Of a stretch of 64,000 nt of DNA, positions 13,752-24,563 are shown piece by piece. A model generated the notes under the pieces. That model made no database searches. It was not told where the DNA came from and was given only the letters and a program-made list of their open reading frames with translations. Source of the DNA: Galerina marginata (taxonomy: Eukaryota; Basidiomycota; Agaricomycetes; Agaricales; Galerinaceae); assembly GCA_023014335.1 (NCBI GenBank), contig JAECYW010000010.1, positions 2,232,001 to 2,296,000 of the forward strand, given 5' to 3'. The number at the start of each line of letters is the position of its first letter. Position 1 is the stretch's first letter. The translations under genes were made by a program, and so were the position numbers.

Positions 13752-14688
13752 CGGGTACAGTCATCCACCGTCAAATGATACACCAAAACCTTGAAAATGA
13801 AATTTAAACTCAACGAGACAACATTGCATTAAAAAAACAACGCAGTAAATCTTGATAAATAGAATATTGTGCACCTTTAAAATTTCAAAGGGTTTAAATG
13901 TGTTTTCGTTGAGCAATTGTCGAAAGAGAGGTGTATCACTCAGTGGTGTGACCATCTTCGGCTAATTCCAGAAAACACCGAGTTTTGAAACGGAAGCCCT
14001 GGATTCAGAACATTCTCAATCCATCCCAAATTTTTACTGAAGCCAGGCAATATGTAGCAGCTCTGAATAAAATTTATTTCATAAGATTGTGGCCATTTTT
14101 ACAAAAGTTATTAGCTCGACAAAAGTGTATCATTTGGTGGTGGTGTACCATTTGCCGGTGGATGACTAGGTGCCGTCAGAGTTGAGCTGCAGAATCTGCA
14201 GTTTCTGCAGTTTTCAGCTGCAGCTGCAGAAGTGACATGACCTAAGCTGTGCACGTGTCGCCCAAAAAAAACCTGAGTAGGGTTTGGTTACCGTTGCCAA
14301 ACCTGTCGTGCCAGCTCATCGCCAGTCCTAGGGTTCGCGCTCGCTGTTCTCAACGATGAGCTTCACTATCTTCTCAAAAAGAAGTGTGGATTCAGCACAT
14401 TTAAGGGTCAGGGTTTATAGCAAGGAAATAAGATATTTTGTCATTTTTAATTGCAAGAGGGCCTACGTAGAGGGACACACGAAGAAGGGAAAAGTGGTCG
14501 ACGACGCTGAAAACAGCGCCGACGACATCTCGGATGTTGAGGCGGGTCAGCCGACCACGGCACAGCCCAATCTGGGAGGCGAGCGAAACGCCGCGTCTTT
14601 TTCACGCGGTGTGATGATTTGTGACGAATCACAAACTGCAGAAACTGCAGATTCTGCAGCTCAACTCTGACGGCACCTACTGTATCCG
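13752..14688. mobile_element. Older inverted-repeat element, interrupted
   Basis: The left arm, 13752-13784, reads CGGGTACAG then TCATCCACCGTCAAATGAT then ACACCA. An imperfect inverted copy is found at 14141-14166 (TGGTGTACCATTTGCCGGTG then GATGAC) and resumes beyond the MITE at 14680-14688 (CTGTATCCG). The interior is AT-rich and has no long ORF. This is the structure of a non-autonomous DNA transposon of about 0.4 kb whose right terminus was hit by the TA-flanked MITE. I could not define its target-site duplication, so the outer limits are approximate. Confidence 0.5.
14169..14677 (+). mobile_element. MITE copy 1, TA target-site duplication
   Basis: This 509-bp element is bounded by perfect terminal inverted repeats of about 45 bp beginning GGTGCCGTCAGAGTTGAGCT. 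It is flanked on both sides by TA (14167-14168 and 14678-14679), the duplication expected of Tc1/mariner-type transposition. The termini are studded with CTGCAG palindromes. It encodes no transposase. An open frame at 14356-14670 runs from an internal ATG into the right repeat and is shared with copy 2. The two copies are nearly identical, which implies recent movement. The right end lies 77 bp before the first ATG of the F-box gene, so the element may sit in that gene's promoter. Confidence 0.85.
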
Positions 14689-14754
14689 TCGCTTTGATCC
14701 GTCGCTTGTCCGTCGCGGTCAATCGGCTACGGGCCTTGACCAAATTTAAATGAC

Positions 14755-16629
14755 ATGGGAAAGTACAATCAGTTGTCACGATTTCATGATTCAGATCAGT
14801 GCTTTGAGCCAAACCACCACAGTCGACCTCACAAAAACATGGACTTCGCGAACTCAACATCTTTGATCGACAACTTCCCTCTCAAAGCTCAACTCTATTC
14901 GAACTATATCCCAACCGACCCAGAGATACAGGAAGTAAAAGCCTTTCTGCTTCACCCGATCGCAAGGATTCGTTTGATCGACGATAAGTTGATTGATCTA
15001 GAAAATAGACTCAAGGCCCTACGAAACGAGCGCAAAGGTATCATCCATCAGGTGGAAATCTGTCAGGCCATTATCACACTCCCTCGCCGACTCCCAGATG
15101 ACATTCTCAGCGAAATATTTTACCAGAGCCTTCCAACGAACGTGAATGCAGCTATGGTAAATTCTGTACCACCATTGATTTTCACGCAGATCTGTAAACG
15201 CTGGCGAGAGGTCGCCCTGTCTACGCCTAAACTTTGGTCAACGATACACATTCATGTAGTCCAGAGGTATGGGGACGAGCATTTCACTGATTCCAATGGG
15301 GTCGTAGACTTTGAGTCGAAAACTACGCCTGGGGAATGGGACAAGAAGCGAGCTGCAGATACGGCGGAGTGGCTCGGACGATCAGGACAACGATCCCTCT
15401 CCATTTCCGTCGTCGGGGATGAAGTGTGGGGGGGGCCATTACCCGCTTTCTATGACCTCCAGCTCAGTTCTATCATTCCTTTCGCGGCTCGATGGAGGAA
15501 TATGTTTCTTGCCGGCCGGCCAGAGTTATTTTCCTCTCTTGCAGCTATAAAGGCCGTCGACCTCCCATGTTTGAATTCGTTGTTTCTGGATTTTGGTGCA
15601 GGGTTCCACTGGCGGGGTGGCCTTCAAGAGACCTGGAAAAATTGTGGCCTGCTCACCGCCCCATCCCTGCGCAAACTCTCTCTTCGGCAAAACTCCATGG
15701 ATATCAGTATCACAGCTTTGAATATTGCTTGGTCCCAGCTCACCCACCTTGATCTGGGCTCGTCCCCAAACCACCCTTCCTCATGCTTTCCGTCCATCGT
15801 TCTCACCTCAAAAGTTCTGCGATTGTGCGAGAGGTTGGTTTACTGTAAAACTGATCTCAGAGCTACCGATCGAATGCACGAAATTATGCCGATGCCGCTT
15901 CCTGTCCTTCGAAAGCTGGTGATCAAAACGGAAGACAACATAGCAAGATTCATCGAGAAGCTTCACGCGCCTGAACTGACCTGCGTCGATCTAACATTTG
16001 TTAAACACAGCAAACCCTTCATCTCCAATCTTTTACAAAAACGGAAAATTCGCAAACTTAGCATATCGACACGTTATTCTCTACACTCTTCCTTCCTCGA
16101 TTCCCTCCGGAAATGCCCTACGTTAATATCTCTGACCATTAAACGCGATTACGCCGCACCTGACCTCGAATCTGAACGAAACACGTTTACACTTGACGAC
16201 AAATTTCTCCGTCTCCTAACCGACGACAATGACCCGCTATGCCCCCACCTCGAAGAACTAATTTACGAGTCCATCATTGAATTTACTATCGGCGGTATGG
16301 TGGAGTTTATTAGGGGGAAGCAGGCCGGTCGAAATCGCGGTCTTGCAAAACTCAAGACAATTTCCGTCTCAAATCTACAATCCGACTCGGACTCGGACTC
16401 AAACTCGGACTCGGACTTGGAAGGGAATAACGGCGACAGCGAACTTGAAGCATTCACAGCTTGGAAAGACTCCGAGGAGGTTGAGCGCTACATTGCAGAC
16501 GGACTCAAGATTCAACATTGGCAACCGGAAGTAGTTGACTGGGACAGCCCAACGGAAGAGCATGACGATGACCTCCTAATTTCGTTTGGGAATTCAAGTG
16601 CACAGTACTGCGATTCTTGGCTGGAGTAG
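14755..16629 (+). CDS. F-box protein with leucine-rich region
   Basis: This is a single uninterrupted frame of 624 codons; a second ATG at 14839 (MDFANS) better matches where family members usually begin. A short coiled coil (LIDLENRLKALRNER) precedes an F-box-like motif around residues 118-165 (LPDDILSEIF, ICKRWREVALSTPKLW). Irregular leucine-rich repeats follow (LTHLDLG, LRKLVIK, LTCVDLT, IRKLSIST, LISLTI, LEELIYE). The acidic C-terminus includes a Ser-Asp repeat encoded by a GACTCG-like microsatellite near 16382-16420. F-box proteins of this kind are substrate receptors of SCF ubiquitin ligases, and agarics carry very large, variable sets of them. The target is unknown. The MITE directly upstream may have altered its expression. 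Confidence 0.88.
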   Translation: MGKYNQLSRFHDSDQCFEPNHHSRPHKNMDFANSTSLIDNFPLKAQLYSNYIPTDPEIQEVKAFLLHPIARIRLIDDKLIDLENRLKALRNERKGIIHQVEICQAIITLPRRLPDDILSEIFYQSLPTNVNAAMVNSVPPLIFTQICKRWREVALSTPKLWSTIHIHVVQRYGDEHFTDSNGVVDFESKTTPGEWDKKRAADTAEWLGRSGQRSLSISVVGDEVWGGPLPAFYDLQLSSIIPFAARWRNMFLAGRPELFSSLAAIKAVDLPCLNSLFLDFGAGFHWRGGLQETWKNCGLLTAPSLRKLSLRQNSMDISITALNIAWSQLTHLDLGSSPNHPSSCFPSIVLTSKVLRLCERLVYCKTDLRATDRMHEIMPMPLPVLRKLVIKTEDNIARFIEKLHAPELTCVDLTFVKHSKPFISNLLQKRKIRKLSISTRYSLHSSFLDSLRKCPTLISLTIKRDYAAPDLESERNTFTLDDKFLRLLTDDNDPLCPHLEELIYESIIEFTIGGMVEFIRGKQAGRNRGLAKLKTISVSNLQSDSDSDSNSDSDLEGNNGDSELEAFTAWKDSEEVERYIADGLKIQHWQPEVVDWDSPTEEHDDDLLISFGNSSAQYCDSWLE

Positions 16630-17184
16630 AATCAGCGGGACTTTCGAAATCAAATCATTGTGTTCATATAAAAAAAATCGCAGCCTTTTAGGTCTTTACA
16701 TACTGTAGCTATAGCTGAGATCGTCATTGCAGCTTGTTAGTATCATTTGTAGACATACGCAGTCCTGTGACAAGTAATTTTCTTGCCACTGCGTGCTACA
16801 CAACAATGCGGTGCTCGACGCGTTTCCGAGCTTTGCTAGCCCGACATCGTAACGACGACCTTGGCGTAGATGAGTGTGAAATTCGATCGCTCAGGAAAAT
16901 CGTACGAATCAACTGAAAAGCCTCAAGGTACACGACGACTTCTCTGTTTGGGTCTAATTTACGTCAATTGCACGGTGGTCCAACATTTTGAGTGGTACGA
17001 AGGGGTACTCTAAACAAGCCAGTAAACTCAGAGAACTATGAACTACAGTTAAAATACACAGATGGCTTTAAAAACAATCCAAAAGTTCGCGCACTACATA
17101 GCCCGAGAGAACGCCGCTCCATCATAAACTTTGTCAACGCTTTTTTGGCTAAAATTGCTATCCTGGACATTTAGAAATTATCGT
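16630..17184. other. Convergent intergenic spacer
   Basis: This spacer separates the F-box gene (plus) from the DUF6534 gene (minus). No gene, repeat or RNA is recognised. An A-rich run near 16670, after ATATAAAAAAAATCG, could be part of the F-box 3' end signals. Confidence 0.5.
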
Positions 17185-18588
17185 TTAAGAAAGGTGTTCA
17201 TTGAAAACGGAGAAAATCCACTTCACCTCTAGCTGAGATTCGCGGATTACCATGACTCCGCCATTAGGCCGAGCCGTCTCCACGTCGTCCGCGCGTGACC
17301 TGTGAACTTGAGAGAGAGAGATTGATACTGAATGACCGCCAGAGGTTCCGTTGGAGGTTGCAAATTGTATGCGACTGTTGAAGGCGACCAGCATCGAATT
17401 CGAGTATAATTTTCCTAGCAAACTGACGCTAGTCTGGTAATAAGTTTTGCGACTTGGCAGAAAAGTAAGAACGAGGGTGATAATCGCCACGGTAGCTAAG
17501 ACCAGGATCCGTCAACATTTGAAGCGATCAAGAAGAGGGAATGCGCTCTACCTGTCAAAGTACCCGTTTCGATGGTGAGGCGGACCAATTTCGAAAGGAG
17601 GACCTGGGTCTGCTTATGGCCGGTCTCCCGGCGCTTCAACTGTAGGACGGTCAAAAGAGAAATTAAAGACGGGAAACGACAACTGAAAAAGACTGACGTA
17701 GTAGGTCATAGCAATTGCGATGAGCACGTCGCACGCAGCGCTCCCCCCTTCCCAGATCTACATGATAAAATAAGGGGACGGCTGAATCGTAAAACATAAA
17801 CACAACTCACGCCTGCAGAAATAAACGACTTCCGCTTCAGAAATAGCGACCAATAAACAGAATCCCTCGCGTCCAAAGCAGTTAGGATTGCCCCGACAAA
17901 TTGAAGAACCGCGAGCTGCGTTCCATTAGAAGTTTGTATATATGAAGTGTGGTAAATGAACTTACCATCATGATAACTGAGGCAATGCGCTTTGACTGTG
18001 CGAGAACGCTGACCCGGTATGCATAGAAGGTTTGAGTGATGAATCCAACTTCGCCGTCGAATCAGTATAACAGAAGCCAAGCAAAGTATAAAACACGCCT
18101 ACTCACTTATACCGCTCATAATCGGAACGCTAAACCACAGAATATCGACCTCATTTAGATAGAAGATATTCCCAAAACCGTATGCGAAGGTCCTGAAGCC
18201 GCTGTATGTTAACATCAGCGCTTGAGTGGTTTCCAGGGTCAATGAACCGGCAACAAGGAGCTTGTGCGAGAGGCGGTCATGCGGGAAGGCGATGTAGTAG
18301 ATATCTTTACGAAAGGATGGGGTTTAGTAAGCCGAAGGCCAGTACACCACAGCGGCTGGTCGTACTCACAGCATTGCACTACCAATGCGCCATAGAGGCT
18401 CCAATTCAAGATATATCCGATCAACTAATTCACCGCGTTTGGTCAGCAGGTGGCAGAAAGAGAGAATGAAGGAATCTGGGCATACCATTGGACCGGCTCT
18501 GCGTGAAAGAACGATATTAGCAATGTCGCCTCGAAGGTTGATTGGCGTCTTACAGATCGCCCAGCTGCGCTTCGGTCAAACCAGGCAT
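17185..18588 (-). CDS. DUF6534-type seven-helix membrane protein
   Basis: Nine exons sum exactly to 315 codons plus stop: 18588-18554, 18498-18486, 18424-18370, 18304-18107, 18048-17966, 17915-17811, 17757-17698, 17639-17552 and 17495-17185. The second exon is only 13 nt (encoding the end of LAGPM). Family landmarks in order are PMLIGYILNWSLYGALVVQ, YIYY and HKLLVAGSL, DILWFSVPIMSGI, GFITQTFYAYRV, GGSAACDVLIAIAMTYYL, and LLGKLYSNSMLVAFNSR. The last motif is the DUF6534 signature near the C-terminus. Seven hydrophobic segments are expected. The biochemical role of the family is unknown; large paralogous sets exist in agarics. No frame break was found. Confidence 0.87.
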
Positions 18589-21500
18589 CGAGACAGCGAG
18601 ATCAAAGGAGTGGGTGGAAGTAGGAAGACACGGCGTTGCAGGCCGTATCCGTAAAGCTCGTTGCCTGGGGTTCTTAAATAAAATTTAGGTTTGCACAAAA
18701 GGTCCGAGTATACCCCATGGGCCGCTAGGGCGGGCCTCGTGCAAGCTCCCCAACCTCGGCGTGGAGGACCTATGATCAGCAAGTTCTGATATTCTTTAGC
18801 ATTCTTTCCGTCGGAAAGCAAGTATTGGTGGCGCTAATTCAGTTGAGGCGCCAGTTACATTCATCTTGTCTTCGAAGGAGTATGGTTCCTTGTTCCCCTT
18901 TCTTTCTTGGTGTTTGGTGTCAACTACTGCCCATACCTTGAAGTGTTTATAAGCCCTAAACGAGTTGCGCCCGCCTAATTCATAGCGCCTTCTGAGTCTA
19001 AAAATTGGGCCAGAAACTCAAGAACGTCCTTTGTTGGCTTGAAAGCACACGCACATTGAGCGAGCGCCGAGCGCTACCAGCCGACTCGGAGCCGACTACC
19101 TCCAACTTAGGGGTACTGAGTGTTGCTTGGATGCCTCGGAAGCCATAGTTCGATCGATCGATCGCTGATCTATGATTGGATAGACCGTATGTCGCTGACC
19201 ACGTTGTTCGGCATTCCTCGACGACCAGGTCGAGAGATAACCTTGTAACCAGGCTATTTTTCCGGTGTCTAACTGAAGCCTGAAAGTAGTCGGTAAAGCT
19301 GGTAATTTTGAGTCGACAATGTGTCCAGTAAGAACTGCTGTTTGATTGTAAGCACAAGAGTTCGTCCAGTCAGCCCGCATGAGGTTACATGTGGTCAATC
19401 TGTCTCCGTTTTCCAGGCGGCTGAGTCTCATTTCACGTGTGATGAACTGTGGTAATCGATATCCTTGGCCGCCGGCGGAAGCGCTCGAAGGGAGCTGGGA
19501 GAAGCGAGGTATTCTAGATTGCGTGATATTCCGATCAGTATCCTTAGCCCATGACCTACCCCGCTGTAGCGAAATTGGAAATAATTCCTTGGAACGAATA
19601 GGTTCGAGGCGTCGCAACGAGGCCAAACGGGTGGGGTAAAAGAGTGATTTGAAGAATGAGCAGGTAGGTAAGTACGGAAGTTTGGTAGTATGCTTGAAGA
19701 CCTAAGGGCGCGGTGGACAATAAGGACCGTTACGTAGGTGTACATAGATAGAATACACGCGTAAAACGACCGCTGTTCGTGGAGGTGTGATCAAAAGCAC
19801 GGATAATAATAAAAAAGCCGCATCTTCCAAGAAGGTGCAGTCCGGAGCAGCCCGACTCTGGCTGCACGGGAACAGTGACCTAATGAGAGAGACGATGAGC
19901 TCGTTACTCTGACAGATACTGAGATAGCGATTGAGTTGATACATACGTGCGCCGCCACTGATAGGGTATCACCGATTCCTTTTGATCTGGTTCTTCTCGA
20001 TTGGAAAATTGTCGTTAGTCGTTTGGCGTCCGACGACATTGAATTCGACTCGAGTGGCAGTTGATGGACTCATACATAAAAGTGAAACCGTCAAATCGTG
20101 AGCATGATAAATGTGCGGGAGAGACGTGTAGTTCGAGATCTTGCTTTTCAAAGGCCGTAGCGGCGCTTTGTAAGAGTATTTCCAAACTTGAGGGTGAGTT
20201 CAAAGGTGGAAGGACTGAATACTGGCACATGAATGACGCGATTAAGGAGTGGGAATCGTTATTAGGGACGTACAGAGAATAGGCGACCAAAATGGAGGGA
20301 CATTCTTTTCCAGTGCGGCGAAGACTCGCTTTGAGGCAGTAGATTCAGCCAGCGGTATAGACGGCGTGCCAAGATTTGAAGCGTTTGGTAAAAATATGCG
20401 CGTTTTTGGTCTTAGATTAGGTCGTCGTCGGACTCAGCAGTTGTCTCGGAGAGGTAGCGAGGGCAGGCTAGCAGGATTGGATCGCCTCTATGTTCGAATA
20501 GGCATCATGCTCGGCGTCGCGCTAGGGACTAGAGGAAAGGCGAGCAGTGACCTGGCCAAACTTCTGATGGAGATATAGGTCGTTAGCCGTGTTTCCGTCC
20601 AATAAAAGTTTGCGGCATGCTTACCAGTCGCCTCGCTATAATCTTTGCCACGGCGATCCTCCACCTGATGCTGATACATGGGGTAGACCGGTGTGCAGAC
20701 GGCCTCAGCACGTCACTGCTCAGGTTCGCGGGATAGTGCTCTTATATTCTGTAGGAAAAGGACAAAGCAAGGTTAGCTTCGTTGAACGCAACCGAGAAAG
20801 TGGGTTCGTACTTGCCTATCTCGAGCCTAAGTCGTAGCCGTCGTAGATTCATCAGCGGCATAAAAATATGCTATCCAACCAGTAGGACGTGATGAGCCGC
20901 TGCCGTCTTGCCCACCCCAGTTGGTGATCAACGCTACGCCCTTTTGCTTTGGAGACCACCTGGATTTTGTCGCTCGAAAACACACTCATGACACTACGGG
21001 GTGATTAGTGGGAAGGAGCGTAAGCTGTGGCAAATTACTCACTATGCGCCTCCTTCATCGCTGCAGTCCTCCTCAACGTCCTGCCCAGCGCCAGTGCTCT
21101 AGACCCCTCCGAGTTGTTCCCAGCGGTGACAGAGATCAGGAAGCCTCATACACCTGGGTGCTTCTCCTATAATCGTCGTATCTTCTGGAGGTTTGTCTCA
21201 AGGCGAGTTCGCTATGGTTGTCAACGGCGGTGGATGAGCAGAATAAAGGCCTGATAAAGGCGACGTGGCAAGAAAAAAGGTTGCCTGGCGACATCAAATT
21301 ATGTAATACTAATAGCACCGTCGTTCTTGCTCTCAACTCTCACTTGGACGCGAGGAAGTACAGACTTTTCTTTTGAATTCGAATCATTATCCTGGAGGCT
21401 TAATCGGCATGAAATCACCGGTCAAGTCTTTTGCTGTCATCATCTTTCGATTTCACATCGAGGAGCATGTAGTTGACACCACCAACCATCAAGATCGCAT

Positions 21501-21705
21501 TTCGAATCCTCGGTAATCTAAACTACTCAGCGTGATCCCACTGGTCTTCTCAAATACACGGCACCATCTGAGGACACCAGGTACATGACGATGCGAACAT
21601 GACGATCGAATCTATTTATTAAAATAGTCCTCCCGAACCCCACGGCAGTCACTGGCAGCATGGTCTTAAGGATCGCTACGACACGATGTGTACCTTCAAT
21701 CGACA
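18589..21705. other. Intergenic, unresolved open frames
   Basis: This 3.1-kb interval carries several 60-176-codon frames on both strands (19096-19626 minus, 19428-19745 minus, 20249-20578 plus). I could not link them into a spliced gene and saw no domain. A run of GATC tetranucleotides lies near 19150. The 21027-21254 plus frame begins with a hydrophobic signal-like stretch but ends after 75 codons. It may hold a diverged gene or promoters for the DUF6534 and P450 genes. Confidence 0.4.
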
Positions 21706-23879
21706 ATGGGCTTGACGAATATCGACGTCTTTGCCATTTTATTTGCGTTAATTCTCGTCTTAGGCATTAAGTACCTGTCTACTCGCGCTGCCAGCCCGCT
21801 GCCTCCTGGCCCGAAGGCTTTACCACTTATCGGGAATATATTTGACCTCGCATCTGTCGGAGAACTCTGGCTTCAAGCTACACGATGGTCCAAGCAATTT
21901 GGTGAGCTATTTATTGTAGTAATATTCACAAGAATGGTGCTAATACGCTAGTTGTTTTAGGCGACCTGGCTTATCTTTCGGTATTTGGGCAATCAGTTGT
22001 ATTCCTGAACAGTAGGCAAGCCGCGGTGGACCTTCTCGACAAACGAAGTGCCATTTATTCAGACAAGCCTTCCTTGGTAATGGTTGGAGACCTGTAAGTC
22101 TTCTCGTTCGACCGAGAGTCATGCGTAATTAACACATTCCAACTTAGATGCGGCTGCAAAGAAATGGTAAACTCTCCCTCGTCGGTCAAAATTTCGTAAA
22201 TAAACCACCCTCACACAGGTCCCGTTCCTCCAATATGGCGAGTCCTTCCGCCGCCGGCGCAAACTCATGCAGAAAACGCTCGGCCCGCGCAGCATCCCGA
22301 CATACCACCCTATCCTCTTAACCGAAACGCGTGCCTTCATCGACGCACTCGTCTCCTCGCCCTCCGACTATCTGCGCCACATTCGGCGCTACTCAGGCGG
22401 CATCACGCTCGCCGTCGTCTACGGATACCCCGTCTCGTCCTCATCTGACGAGTACCTCTTGCTCGCGGAGGAGTCCATGGGGCTTCTGTCGAACGAAATC
22501 GCATCGGGCACTGGACTCTGGTTGGTCGATATGTTACCTGCTCTGAGGTATCTTCCGTCGTGGTTCCCCGGGGCGGGATTTAAGAGGAAGGCGGCGGTTT
22601 GGAAGCCGATGCTTGATGCTTTTGTCGATAGGCCGTACGAAAACTCGAAAGCTCGTTGGGTATGTTCTGCAAAACTCCCCTTTCCATTACTTACGTGCAT
22701 ATGACAAATTTACATAGAAATCCAACTCTATCCTTCCATCCTTTTGCTCGTCCATACTGGATGAAACAGAGGAGCTTACTCAAGAATTCGAACTCGACAT
22801 TAAAAGCACGGCAAACTCGATGTACGCTGCTAGCGCTGACACCGTGAGTTTGCTTTTCCTCTCCTCGTGAACGTACACATTCACGCCGAATCCCAGACGA
22901 TATCAACAATTTCCCACTTCCTTCTCGCCATGATCAACTACCCCGAAGTATTCATCAAAGCGAAGCATGAAATAAACACAGTCATAGGGACAGAACACCT
23001 TCCAACATTTGCTGACAGAGAAAACCTTCCATATAGTACGTCCTCCGATGAACTCGTATCGGATAAATCCATTATTGATTCAACGCGCTTCAAGTCGAAG
23101 CTATTCTGAACGAAACCTGGCGTTGGGGCTGCCCAGTTCCATTGAGTAAGAACTTCCTCACTTCTAGAAGCCTCAATCAATAAACGAGCGCCCATTTGAT
23201 TCAGATCTCCCGCATCTCCTTCAGGAGGACGACATCTATAGGGGCATGCTCATCCCCAAAGGCACACTGGTTAGTTTTCTTTCCGATACCGGCCCATTGA
23301 CCGTATTGATTTTCATCTGAAGGTCATCGCCAATTTGTGGTATGTATCCAACTCCTTTGAGAAATATACGCCCTTTCGATCATCCGTTCTCAGGGCTATG
23401 TCGCGCGACGAGACGCTATACCCAAACGCGTCCGAATTCGTTCCGGATAGATTCATGGAGAAAAGAACACCGGAGGTGAGAGCGAAAATGGATCCTCGGA
23501 ATTTCATATTCGGATTTGGAAGGAGGTAAGTACGCCGCCAGGCCCGCCTCTTAAGTTCGTTTTGGGTTCACACATAATTGCCGTTTTTAAATTAGACGCT
23601 GCCCCGGCGCTGACTTGGTGGACTCATCCATTTGGTTGCTCATCGCCACCATGGTCGCCACCTTGGATTTCTCGAAACCGGTGGATGAAATGGGGAACCC
23701 CATTAATCCAACTGTTGTTTTCGACAACATGTTCTTTCGGTAATGCCGTTCTCGTTACCTTATCAGAACTTTTTATTAATGGGTCTCTGAAACTCAAACG
23801 TAGAACTCCGCGTCATTTCGACTTTAATGTCAAGTACAGTGACGGGTCGGAGTCGAGGTTTAGCTCAGTTCTACAGTAG
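21706..23879 (+). CDS. Cytochrome P450 monooxygenase
   Basis: The gene is spliced by eye into about ten exons with short introns and gives a complete microsomal P450 of roughly 500 residues. It has an N-terminal membrane anchor, the proline hinge PLPPGPKALPLIGN, a helix I region AASADTT, an ExxR region in the frame of NETWRWG, and the meander after W-A-M-S-R-D-E. The heme-binding loop FGFGRRRCPGADL, completed across the intron ending near 23598, contains the cysteine thiolate. The tail is TPRHFDFNVKY. An apparent frame break around 22690-22740 is an intron. I chose the ATG at 21706 (MGLTNIDVF); the frame extends upstream only with a GTG. It heads the terpene cluster and probably hydroxylates the terpene skeleton. 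It resembles the broad fungal group that includes O-methylsterigmatocystin-oxidase-like P450s; no subfamily is assigned. Confidence 0.92.
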
Positions 23880-24563
23880 TACTTTCCGAAGTGCGCAGTT
23901 GGCTTTGGTAGAAATCCGAGTGTGATGGTGGCCCAGTGTGCAGCGCGTAATGCACACCGGATTACTGATTGATCGGATGGTTCTTTGGGATTAATAGAAT
24001 TTATCGTTGGCGTTGCTACAAGGCGGGGTTTTGATATCATGAGCAGGTGAACTGACACAGAAGGCGCAAAATTAACAACATCTGAAGGAGTTATATATAT
24101 ATAAGACTCTTGGCACTTTGAAATAGCAGTAGCAGCACGTTGCCACAATTAAAAAAGGCTCTCGTTCCAAAGAGAGTACTGCATATGATCCTTGCTGATC
24201 GCCGTGCCATTGTGTCGGCGTGAACTATTTCGATCGTCGTCGCGTACGCTCACTTATATATTGGCCGACTCGGGCAGCGGCACGAATGCATTCATAAGTG
24301 ATCATAATTAATGGAAGATCCAAGGAACTGTTATGGCCGTGGCGAGCGCGTGGATCCTCCTCTAACGTTCGAGAAAAATGGACTTAACGGCATAAGGCTC
24401 GGGCAGTGGTGTCACACTAACCGAGGTGTGCAAATAGTGGTTAACTAGTGAGGCGTGCCGAACCTAGAACCTCACATACTTTTTGCAGTTACCATCCTGG
24501 TCAGCGACAGGATTTCGACCGACCTACGATTTTTCCTTGCTCTATTACCCAGCAGAATCGAAC
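23880..24563. other. Intergenic between P450 and SDR
   Basis: This is a 684-bp head-to-tail spacer. It contains a TATATATATA run near 24094 and no gene. It should contain the P450 3' end and the SDR promoter. Confidence 0.5.

Noticed and set aside
14169..14677. CRISPR-like array of CTGCAG repeats
   Set aside because: Repeats are 6-bp palindromes within transposon termini, in a eukaryotic genome, with no spacers.
14447..14860. 137-codon minus-strand ORF
   Set aside because: It is antisense to the MITE and to the F-box start; its sequence is the complement of element termini and shows no motif.
22690..22860. Apparent frameshift and stops in the P450 gene
   Set aside because: A GT-AG intron ending at ACATAG joins ARW to KSNSILPSFC and keeps the frame through helix I; the gene is intact.
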